Assembly (NCBI GenBank): GCA_900767915.1 | Contig: CAAGAX010000021.1 | Coordinates: 1-6,932, forward strand | Direction: 5' to 3' | DNA length: 6,932 nt | Origin: Acholeplasmatales bacterium | GTDB lineage: Bacteria; Bacillota_I; Bacilli_A; Acholeplasmatales; Anaeroplasmataceae | In this document: piece after piece, positions 1 through 5,573 of the stretch | Position numbering within the stretch: position 1 is the first letter of the stretch | Layout: every line of letters starts with the position of its first letter | Program-made: the position numbers and the translations under genes | Notes under the pieces: generated by a model | Database searches by the model: none | What the model saw: the letters and a program-made list of their open reading frames with translations, nothing else | Told to the model about the DNA's origin: nothing

Positions 1-5
1 GGCTA

Positions 6-11
6 CCTCCT
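6..11 (-). promoter_or_regulatory. Shine-Dalgarno site of a gene beyond the left edge
   Basis: On the minus strand the bases read AGGAGG, a full match to the ribosome-binding consensus, and only five bases remain before the window edge. A start codon at normal spacing would therefore lie just outside. No start codon or coding sequence is visible here, so the product cannot be named. Together with the minus-strand promoter at 38-68 it indicates a gene divergent from prfB. Confidence 0.6.
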
Positions 12-37
12 CACAAGCCAAACTCAAGGTAATTACT

Positions 38-68
38 ATTATACCATAAGCGGAAGTTACTTTTGCAA
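38..68 (-). promoter_or_regulatory. Extended -10 promoter firing leftward
   Basis: Read on the minus strand there is a perfect TATAAT at 43-38, preceded by TGG at 46-44, an extended -10 element. A TTGCAA box at 68-63 lies 19 bp upstream, a long spacer that the extended -10 could tolerate. The start would fall near position 31, giving a leader of about 25-30 nt before the Shine-Dalgarno site at 11-6. The repeat arm at 78-122 lies just upstream of this promoter. This is a sequence match only; no transcript is known. Confidence 0.55.
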
Positions 69-77
69 AAAATGAAG

Positions 78-122
78 TTCAACTATTTAAAGCGGAATTA
101 ACTATTTCAATTAACCTAAAAT
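78..122 (+). repeat. Left arm of a 45-bp inverted repeat
   Basis: Positions 78-115 are the exact reverse complement of 6817-6854 (38 of 38). After one mismatch (116 against 6816) six more bases match, giving 44 of 45. Inside the arm the octamer AACTATTT occurs twice in direct orientation (81-88 and 100-107, period 19), with AGCGGAA at 91-97 between them. A further AGCGGAA lies at 49-55. The arm sits between two divergent promoters, so it could be a dispersed intergenic repeat, a regulator-binding site, or both. It has no coding potential. Confidence 0.85.
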
Positions 123-153
123 ATAAATATAATCGAATATTTTTGTTCTTAAA

Positions 154-182
154 TTGAAAATAATAAATTGATGTGTTAAAAT
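154..182 (+). promoter_or_regulatory. Promoter of the prfB-yitT-recX operon
   Basis: TTGAAA (154-159) is followed after 17 bp by TAAAAT (177-182), with TGT directly before the -10 as an extended element. Transcription would begin near 189, leaving about 25 nt before the prfB ATG, which holds the Shine-Dalgarno AAGGAGG at 199-205. The spacing and five of six matches in each box make this a convincing sigma-A-type promoter. Confidence 0.65.
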
Positions 183-213
183 AAAAAAGTATTTTTTTAA
201 GGAGGAGTAGCTA

Positions 214-1320
214 ATGGAAAAGTATGAAATTAATAAATTTATTGAAGAATATAAAACAAAGCTTAATGATTTATATCAAGCCTTTAATATAGAAAAAAAG
301 ACTCCTGAATTAAAGGAACTAGATTCTTTAATTCAAGCTCCTGATTTTTGGAATGATCCAGCCCATGCTCAAGGAATTATTTCTAAAGCAAATGCATTAA
401 AGGAAATTGTAAATAAATATAATAAAGCAAAAGAAATATATGATGATATTGTATCCTTAGTAGATATTGTTGATGAAGATAAGGATGCTTTAGCCCTAAT
501 GGAATCTGAGATTGATGATTTGAAAAATTATATGTCAAAGCTTGAAGAGGATGCTTTATTAAGCGGTAAATATGATTTTAATGATTGTATTTTAGAACTT
601 CATCCAGGTGCCGGTGGTACTGAATCAATGGATTGGGCTGATATGCTATATAGAATGTATACTCGTTTTTGTCAAAAAAAAGGATTTAAGGTTACATTAT
701 TAGATTATCAAGCTGGTGATGAGGCTGGTATTAAAAGCTTAACAATGTCAATAAGTGGTCCTTATGCCTATGGATTTTTTAAATCTGAGCGTGGCGTACA
801 TAGATTAGTACGTATTTCACCATTTGATTCTAATGCAAGGCGTCATACTTCATTTTGTAGCTGTGATATAGCTCCCCAAATAGAAGATAGAGATGATATT
901 GTAATAAATGATGAGGATATTAAAATTGATACATATTGTTCATCAGGCCCTGGTGGTCAAGGTGTTAATACTACCTATTCGGCAGTTCGTGTAACACATA
1001 AGCCTTCTGGTATAGTTGTTACATGTCAAAATGAAAGAAGTCAAATTAAAAATAAAGATATTTGCTTCAAAATATTAAAATCAAAGCTTATAGAGCTTGA
1101 AATAAAAAAACAAGAAGAGGAAATTAGAGCCTTAAAGGGAGAACAAATGGGTATTAATTTTGGTAGTCAAATTAGATCATATGTATTTTGTCCCTATACA
1201 TTAGTAAAAGATCATAGAACAAATTATGAAATGGGTAATATTGATGCAGTAATGGATGGAGATATTGAAGGCTTTATGCAAGCCTATTTAAAATTAATGG
1301 CAGGTAAAAATAATGAATAA
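214..1320 (+). CDS. prfB: Peptide chain release factor 2 (RF2)
   Basis: RF2 is a cytoplasmic class I release factor that reads UAA and UGA and triggers release of the finished peptide. At 368 residues the protein is full family length. The N-terminal coiled region (about 1-110) is followed by the conserved HPGAGGTESMDWADML stretch near 130, the SPF tripeptide at 202-204 that reads the stop codon, and the catalytic GGQ at 247-249 in SGPGGQGVN. The tail matches the family too (GSQIRSYVF, VKDHRT, MGN, AVMDGD). The ATG has AAGGAGG eight bases upstream. The gene is one open frame, so the +1 programmed frameshift found near codon 25 of most bacterial prfB genes is absent; the aligned place reads GCC TTT AAT. 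The SPF motif fits UGA being a stop in this genome. It overlaps the next gene by 8 bp and heads the operon. Confidence 0.97.
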   Translation: MEKYEINKFIEEYKTKLNDLYQAFNIEKKTPELKELDSLIQAPDFWNDPAHAQGIISKANALKEIVNKYNKAKEIYDDIVSLVDIVDEDKDALALMESEIDDLKNYMSKLEEDALLSGKYDFNDCILELHPGAGGTESMDWADMLYRMYTRFCQKKGFKVTLLDYQAGDEAGIKSLTMSISGPYAYGFFKSERGVHRLVRISPFDSNARRHTSFCSCDIAPQIEDRDDIVINDEDIKIDTYCSSGPGGQGVNTTYSAVRVTHKPSGIVVTCQNERSQIKNKDICFKILKSKLIELEIKKQEEEIRALKGEQMGINFGSQIRSYVFCPYTLVKDHRTNYEMGNIDAVMDGDIEGFMQAYLKLMAGKNNE

Positions 1321-2251
1321 AAAAGCTATTTTAAAAAAAATTAAACAATATTTATTTGTTACAATTGGTGTTATTTTGATGAATATTGGCTTTTATTTTT
1401 TCTTAGATCCAATTGGATTATGTATTGGCGGTGTTATGGGCTTAGCTACAATACTAAAGCCATTTTATTCTCAAATTGGAGATTGGTTTACAACAAGTAT
1501 ATTTATGTATATAGTTGATATCATTTGTTTAATTGTAGGTGCTATATGCCTAGGACGTGATTTTTTTGGTAAAACAGTTTATGCAACATTGTTATCACCA
1601 ACAATAGTCTTAATATTAGAACATACTTGTGATAATTATTTTTTCTTAAATAGTATATCTGATTTTAATATAGTTGATGGTGTTGTACATGCAGGTACAT
1701 CTACATATTTAGTATCCTTAGCAGTAGCTTTAATTTGTGTAGGCTTTGGTATAGGTATATCTATTAAAAATAATGGTTCAACAGGTGGTCTTGATGTAAT
1801 TCAACAAATTATGTCTAAATACTTCCATGTTCCATATTCGATTTCAATGTATTTGACAGACTGGGTTATTGTTCTTATTGCTGGATTTGGTATTTTTCAT
1901 GGTGCTTCAAGCTTTAGCTATAACCTAGAATTAGTTTTATTTGGATCTATTGGCGTAGTAGGTAATGGCTATGTAATAGATTCTGTAATTTTAAATGCTA
2001 AAAGTAGAAGAACAGCTTATATTATTACCTCTAAACCAGATGAAATTAAAAATTTAATTTATACATGTGTTAAAAGAGGTGCTACATTTACAAATGTAAC
2101 AGGCTCTTATACTGGAGAAAATTATACTATGGTAATTTGTACAATGGATAAAGGAGAAGCATATAAGCTGATGCCACTAATTGAAACAGTTGATGAAAAA
2201 GCATTCACATTTGTTACAAGCTGTAAGGAAGTAAAGGGTGAATATAAGTGA
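1313..2251 (+). CDS. YitT-family membrane protein (DUF161 + DUF2179)
   Basis: This 312-residue integral membrane protein belongs to the YitT family, widespread in Bacillota and of unknown transport or signalling role. A Lys-rich N-terminus precedes hydrophobic segments at about 13-32, 62-81, 87-103, 131-151, 175-196 and 204-223. The family signature around NNGSTGGLDVI (153-163) is present. The C-terminal cytoplasmic DUF2179-type domain (about 232-305) shows the RGATFTNVTGSYTGE pattern and a following MVICTMDKGE strand-turn. The ATG lies inside the end of prfB (8-bp overlap) with only a weak AGG upstream, so translation is probably coupled to prfB. It ends in TGA, which overlaps the GTG start of recX as GTGA. 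No substrate can be deduced from the sequence. Confidence 0.92.
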   Translation: MNKKAILKKIKQYLFVTIGVILMNIGFYFFLDPIGLCIGGVMGLATILKPFYSQIGDWFTTSIFMYIVDIICLIVGAICLGRDFFGKTVYATLLSPTIVLILEHTCDNYFFLNSISDFNIVDGVVHAGTSTYLVSLAVALICVGFGIGISIKNNGSTGGLDVIQQIMSKYFHVPYSISMYLTDWVIVLIAGFGIFHGASSFSYNLELVLFGSIGVVGNGYVIDSVILNAKSRRTAYIITSKPDEIKNLIYTCVKRGATFTNVTGSYTGENYTMVICTMDKGEAYKLMPLIETVDEKAFTFVTSCKEVKGEYK

Positions 2252-2856
2252 TAATTTCATCATTAGAAAGAAAAGAATCATCTAGTAGCTATATAGTAAT
2301 TATTGATAATAAAAAATATATATTAGATGAAGAGGTAGTTTTAAAGTATCGATTGTTTCCTAATAATGAAATAAGTGATGATATTATTGATTGTTTAATT
2401 GATTATAATTCTTATATGGAATATTATAATAAAGCCTTAAATTATTCTATTAAATATGCAAAACCATCTAAAAGAATCATAGATTATCTCTTAGACAAGG
2501 GATGTAATCAAGAAAATGCTTTAAAAATAGTAGAAGAATTAATGAATAAAAAAATATTAAATGATAATATTTTATGTAAGAATCAAATTAATTATTTAAT
2601 TACAAACTATAATGGAATATTAATGATTAAAAAAAAGCTTTATGAAAAAGGCTTTTCTAAAGAAGTTATTGATAAAGAGATGGAAAAATTAGATTATGAT
2701 TTATATTATGAGTATTTAAATAAATGCTATATTAAGAATAAAGATAAATATAATAAATATGATTCAAATATCTCTAAAATTAAGCTTAAAGGGTATTTAT
2801 TACAAAGAGGATATATAATTTCTGATTTAAATAATATAGATATTAAGCTACAATAA
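2248..2856 (+). CDS. recX: RecX-family regulator of RecA
   Basis: RecX proteins bind RecA filaments and modulate (usually inhibit) their activity in recombination and SOS induction. The 202-residue protein has the Firmicutes layout. A small N-terminal beta region (1-40, ending in the family-like DEEVVLKYRL) is followed by three three-helix repeats at about 60-105, 108-150 and 152-195. The first contains the typical KALNYSIKYAKPSKRIIDYLLDKG pattern. I accept the GTG start because it restores the full N-terminal region and overlaps the preceding stop by 4 bp, with AAAGGG about seven bases upstream; the next Met (57) would delete that region. At 202 residues it is longer than E. coli RecX and shorter than the B. 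subtilis protein. No recA lies in the window. It is the last gene before the terminator at 2938-2978. Confidence 0.88.
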   Translation: MIISSLERKESSSSYIVIIDNKKYILDEEVVLKYRLFPNNEISDDIIDCLIDYNSYMEYYNKALNYSIKYAKPSKRIIDYLLDKGCNQENALKIVEELMNKKILNDNILCKNQINYLITNYNGILMIKKKLYEKGFSKEVIDKEMEKLDYDLYYEYLNKCYIKNKDKYNKYDSNISKIKLKGYLLQRGYIISDLNNIDIKLQ

Positions 2857-2937
2857 TAAAACCAAAAATAATTATAAATCTTTTATTTAATTATAGATTA
2901 TAATTTAATTTAATTAATATAATAATATGATGAAATT

Positions 2938-2978
2938 AAGTCTTACTCATTTATTTATTCACGAGTAAGGCTTTTTTT
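2938..2978 (+). terminator. Rho-independent terminator of the prfB-yitT-recX operon
   Basis: The arms 2938-2948 (AAGTCTTACTC) and 2963-2973 pair over 11 bp with one G-U pair, around a 14-nt loop, and run into seven T residues (2972-2978). It lies 80 bp past the recX stop. An AT-only imperfect hairpin (2870-2881 with 2895-2905) sits between the two but lacks a T run. Confidence 0.85.
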
Positions 2979-3112
2979 ATTCAACTTATTATTTTTAATT
3001 GTGTCAAAATAAATTATACAATTTAAGTCAAGAAAATATGTACTAGCGGTATAAAACATGATTCATAGCTATTTATCCCATTTCTATTAATCATCTAAAT
3101 GTAATAAGTAAC
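2979..3112. other. Gene-free stretch between recX terminator and tetR control region
   Basis: The full gap between recX and the tetR-type gene is 326 bp (2857-3182). Apart from the terminator before it and the tetR promoter after it, I find only AT-rich sequence with a weak AATTGT/ACAATT inverted pair (2997-3002, 3018-3023). There is no open frame with a ribosome-binding site on either strand. Confidence 0.5.
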
Positions 3113-3141
3113 TATATTTTTTTCTTGAGAAAGAAAATATA
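3113..3141 (+). promoter_or_regulatory. Operator-like inverted repeat over the tetR -35 box
   Basis: TATATTTT (3113-3120) and AAAATATA (3134-3141) form perfect 8-bp inverted arms. A second symmetry, TTTCTT/AAGAAA (3121-3126 and 3131-3136), is nested inside and overlaps the -35 box. TetR-family genes commonly repress themselves through palindromes placed this way, so this is a candidate autoregulatory operator. The arms are all A/T, so chance symmetry is a real alternative. Confidence 0.35.
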
Positions 3142-3153
3142 ATATTATATAAT
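3125..3153 (+). promoter_or_regulatory. Promoter of the tetR-type gene
   Basis: TTGAGA (3125-3130) is separated by 17 bp from a perfect TATAAT (3148-3153). The transcript would start near 3160, and AGGAG at 3171-3175 is placed seven bases before the ATG at 3183. Confidence 0.65.
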
Positions 3154-3182
3154 AAAATTTAGAGAAACTTAGGAGAAAATTT

Positions 3183-3692
3183 ATGAATACTAATCCGAAT
3201 GAAAGCTTTACAAAAGAAGCTATAGGTGAAGCATTTTTAGTTTTATTGAATAAAAAGAGCTATGATGATATAAAAGTTGTTGAAATAGTTAATAAGGCTG
3301 GTGTTTCTAGAAGTACTTTTTATCGTTTTTTTAATAAAAGCTCCAAAAAAGAAATATTATTTGAATATATATTAAACCTTTGGAAGAAATATTATGAAGA
3401 AAGTAAATGTAAATCTAATATTGAAGAGGGATTATATACTTTAATGAATTTTTCTTATCATTATAAGGATATAATGTTATTACTTAATAAAGCAGGCTTA
3501 ACTCACATTATTTATAATTTAATATATAATATGATTGATTCAAATACATTATTAGATGATGAAAAAATAATAATTTCATCTTTAGCAGGAAGTATTTATG
3601 GACTTGTTAATTATTGGATAGAAAATAATTTTAATAAAACTCCAAAAGATATAATTGATGTATTTTTAAAATTACAAAGAAAAGAGGATTAA
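3183..3692 (+). CDS. TetR/AcrR-family transcriptional regulator
   Basis: This is a 169-residue cytoplasmic DNA-binding protein of the TetR type. Residues about 8-55 form the N-terminal three-helix domain. The helix-turn-helix is at 30-52, with the recognisable KVVEIVNKAGVSRSTFYRFF pattern. The rest (about 60-165) is an all-helical ligand/dimer domain, short for the family and most like the DhaS-type C-terminal domain; its ligand cannot be told. AGGAG lies seven bases before the ATG, and a strong promoter with an operator-like inverted repeat lies upstream, which fits autorepression. The Sel1-repeat gene starts 2 bp after its stop and is almost surely co-transcribed, and spoIVA follows 58 bp later. 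Whether it controls that gene, the neighbouring operon or distant targets cannot be read from the sequence. The family call is confident; the role is not. Confidence 0.9.
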   Translation: MNTNPNESFTKEAIGEAFLVLLNKKSYDDIKVVEIVNKAGVSRSTFYRFFNKSSKKEILFEYILNLWKKYYEESKCKSNIEEGLYTLMNFSYHYKDIMLLLNKAGLTHIIYNLIYNMIDSNTLLDDEKIIISSLAGSIYGLVNYWIENNFNKTPKDIIDVFLKLQRKED

Positions 3693-3694
3693 AT

Positions 3695-3907
3695 ATGAGA
3701 AAGACAAAGGAAGTTAGAAGAATTTCAAAGTGGGCTAACAAAAATTATCCAGAGTATCAATATCAATATGCATTAAAGCTTATTAATGGAGATGGTACTC
3801 AAACTAATAGAAGCTTAGGTATTTATTTTATGACAGCAAGTGCTTATAATTCTTATCCTCAAGCTATTGAATATTTAGATAAAAATCCAATTGATTTTAA
3901 TAAATAG
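3695..3907 (+). CDS. Small protein with a single Sel1-like repeat
   Basis: This is a 70-residue soluble protein. Residues about 18-60 fit one Sel1-like repeat: YQYALKLINGDG corresponds to the first helix and the Gly-x-Gly turn, then LGIYFMTASAY to the second helix with the small AxA residues, then a Pro-Gln-Ala-IEYL start of a next helix. Sel1-like repeats are TPR-like helix pairs that serve as protein-binding scaffolds, usually in tandem; a lone copy is unusual. The N-terminus is basic (MRKTKEVRR) with no signal peptide or membrane segment. The start has GAGG seven bases upstream, and only 2 bp separate it from the tetR-type stop, so the two form a transcription unit. It is intact, with its own TAG stop, but could be the remnant of a longer repeat protein. 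Its partner and role are unknown. Confidence 0.75.
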   Translation: MRKTKEVRRISKWANKNYPEYQYQYALKLINGDGTQTNRSLGIYFMTASAYNSYPQAIEYLDKNPIDFNK

Positions 3908-3924
3908 TTATAAATAATAACAAG

Positions 3925-3952
3925 CTCGCATATCATTAACTGAATATGAGAG
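3925..3952 (+). promoter_or_regulatory. Small hairpin / possible sigma-E -10 before spoIVA
   Basis: CTCGCATATCA (3925-3935) can pair with 3941-3952 around a TTAAC loop, with one mismatch and one bulged A. It ends just before the spoIVA Shine-Dalgarno (GAGG, 3954-3957) and has no T run, so it is not a terminator. The same bases contain CATATCAT (3929-3936), which matches six of eight positions of the sigma-E -10 consensus CATACAMT. The matching -35 is poor. In B. subtilis spoIVA is transcribed by mother-cell sigma-E, so a promoter is expected in this 58-bp gap, but this match is weak. Confidence 0.3.
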
Positions 3953-3965
3953 TGAGGATATTATT

Positions 3966-5423
3966 ATGAATGATACTATGTTAAGTATTTCAAATCGAAT
4001 GAAGAATGAATTTTATGTTGGCGTTGTAGGATCAAATAGAAGTGGAAAATCTACCTTTTTACAATCATTCTTTAGGCTTATGATTATACCTAATATTAAT
4101 GATGATTTTTTGAAGAAAAAAATTGTTGATGAATTACCACAAACATCAAGTGGTAAACAAATCATGACTGTAGAACCAAAGTTTATACCATCAACTAATT
4201 TAGAAATGAAGCTTGACGATGTAATAATGAATGTAAGATTTGTTGATTGCGTTGGTGAAATTATTCCATCAAGTGAAGGATATGGATCATTAAAGGAACC
4301 AAGATTAGTAAAAACCCCTTGGTTTGATGAACCTATTCCCTTTAAAGAGGCAGCATCTATTGGAACTGAAAAGGTTATTTGTAATCATTCTAATTTAGGT
4401 ATTTATGTTACAAGTGATGGAACATTTGGAGAATTTACTAGAACCGAGTATGAAGAAATTGAAGATTATTTATTACCTAAAATGAAGGAATTAAATAAAC
4501 CATTTGTTATTATCTTGAATACTAAAAATAAGGATGATAAAAAAGCTATTGATTTAGCTATGAATCTAGAGAAAAAATGGGAGGTATCATGTATTCCTTT
4601 ATCGGCTATTAATATGACTGTAGAGGAATGTAATTTAGTTTTAAAAAAAGCTTTAGATGAATTTCCTATATCAAGCTTAAATTTCTCTTTACCAGATTAT
4701 TTAGAGGTCTTAGATGATGAATTCCCACTAAAGAATGATATTAATTCCTTAATAAAGAATACAGAATCAAAATATACTAAGGTTAAGGATATTAATAAAA
4801 TGTGTTCTACACTTAGAGAAAGTAATATATTTTCAAATGTAACATTATCTTTATTAGAGCCAAGTAGTGGAGATGCTGATATTATTCTTGAATTAAGTAA
4901 TGATAAATATAAAGAAATAGTCTTAGGTTTATTAGGAGATAATATAAAATCAAAGAAGGATTTCTTAAAATATTTATATGTTTCTAAAAAAGCAAATGAG
5001 GTTTATAAAGAGGTTAAAACAGCTATAGATGATTCAAAGAAGGATGGCTATGGTATTTCAATACCTAATTTAGTAGAAATGGAATTATTACCTCCAACAA
5101 TTGAAAAAAAGAATGGTATGTATGGTATAAAAATGACTGCGAATGCTAAATGTGTTCATATGATTTCTGTACCTGTTGAATCATCATTTACACCTATAAT
5201 AGGTTCTTATGATCAAGCAAAAATGATGTTAGATTCATTTAATGATAATCCTGATAAAATATGGAATATGGAATTTTTTGGTAAATCATTATCAGATATA
5301 GTTAATGATTCGATGAAATCAAAGATTAAGTCTATCCCCAACAATTCAAAGGAAAAGGTTAAAAATGTTTTAGAAAAGCTAATGAATTCGGATAGAAATA
5401 ATCTTATAACAATAATATTATAA
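3966..5423 (+). CDS. spoIVA: Stage IV sporulation protein A (spore coat morphogenetic ATPase)
   Basis: SpoIVA hydrolyses ATP to polymerise on the outer forespore membrane. It forms the basement layer on which the spore coat is built, anchored by SpoVM, and is also needed for cortex formation. At 485 residues it is close to the 492 of B. subtilis. It has the Walker A GSNRSGKST (22-30, Lys28), DELPQTSSGKQIMT (55-68), a Walker B/DxxG-like VDCVG (93-97), then the family-typical TPWFDEPIPF, EAASIGTEKVI and TSDGTFGE blocks. The middle domain and a conserved C-terminus (VESSFTPIIGS, FFGKSLSDIV, ending in ITIIL) are complete. The second of the two adjacent threonines (IMTT in B. subtilis) is Val69 here. 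The ATG has GAGG eight bases upstream. A strong terminator follows, so it is probably monocistronic or read through from the two genes before it. Its presence is the best evidence that the organism sporulates. Confidence 0.97.
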   Translation: MNDTMLSISNRMKNEFYVGVVGSNRSGKSTFLQSFFRLMIIPNINDDFLKKKIVDELPQTSSGKQIMTVEPKFIPSTNLEMKLDDVIMNVRFVDCVGEIIPSSEGYGSLKEPRLVKTPWFDEPIPFKEAASIGTEKVICNHSNLGIYVTSDGTFGEFTRTEYEEIEDYLLPKMKELNKPFVIILNTKNKDDKKAIDLAMNLEKKWEVSCIPLSAINMTVEECNLVLKKALDEFPISSLNFSLPDYLEVLDDEFPLKNDINSLIKNTESKYTKVKDINKMCSTLRESNIFSNVTLSLLEPSSGDADIILELSNDKYKEIVLGLLGDNIKSKKDFLKYLYVSKKANEVYKEVKTAIDDSKKDGYGISIPNLVEMELLPPTIEKKNGMYGIKMTANAKCVHMISVPVESSFTPIIGSYDQAKMMLDSFNDNPDKIWNMEFFGKSLSDIVNDSMKSKIKSIPNNSKEKVKNVLEKLMNSDRNNLITIIL

Positions 5424-5430
5424 TAATATA

Positions 5431-5469
5431 AATCAAAATTTACTTAATTGTAGATTTTGATTTTTTTTT
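5431..5469 (+). terminator. Strong terminator after spoIVA
   Basis: The arms 5431-5443 and 5450-5462 pair over 13 bp with a single G-U pair around the six-base loop TTAATT. A run of T follows to 5469. It begins 7 bp after the spoIVA stop and separates spoIVA from the prs unit. Confidence 0.9.
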
Positions 5470-5510
5470 AATTTAAAAACAATTTTACATCTTCAAAAAA
5501 TGTATTTAAA

Positions 5511-5539
5511 TTGACATTATTTTAAATTAGAGTTATTAT
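5511..5539 (+). promoter_or_regulatory. Promoter of the prs homologue
   Basis: A perfect TTGACA (5511-5516) is followed after 17 bp by TATTAT (5534-5539, five of six). The predicted transcription start, near 5546, falls on or after an upstream in-frame ATG at 5544 and so excludes that ATG as start codon. The leader to the ATG at 5574 is about 28 nt. There is no sign of a riboswitch or attenuator in so short a leader. Confidence 0.75.
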
Positions 5540-5557
5540 ATTAATGTATTTTTATAT

Positions 5558-5563
5558 AGGAGA
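5558..5563 (+). promoter_or_regulatory. Ribosome-binding site deciding the prs start
   Basis: AGGAGA ends ten bases before the ATG at 5574. It lies downstream of the alternative ATG at 5544, which itself has no purine-rich site before it. This favours the shorter protein, whose N-terminus also aligns with other Prs proteins. Confidence 0.7.
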
Positions 5564-5573
5564 CGTAAAAAAA

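Noticed and set aside
214..2251. Mycoplasma-type code (UGA read as Trp)
   Set aside because: An RF2 with the SPF motif is encoded, the YitT-family gene ends in TGA at a tidy 4-bp overlap with recX, and Trp codons in the genes are TGG.
2870..2905. AT-only hairpin just after recX
   Set aside because: The 11-bp stem has a bulge, no G/C core beyond one pair and no T run after it. The terminator at 2938-2978 explains the end of the operon better.
2997..3023. AATTGT/ACAATT inverted pair upstream of the tetR-type gene as an operator
   Set aside because: Six-base arms in AT-rich DNA with a 15-bp spacer and no promoter nearby do not support a binding site.
5544..5573. Alternative start ATG at 5544 giving ten extra residues on Prs
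   Set aside because: It has no ribosome-binding site, sits at or before the predicted transcription start of the TTGACA/TATTAT promoter, and adds residues that do not align with Prs proteins. The ATG at 5574 has AGGAGA at good spacing.
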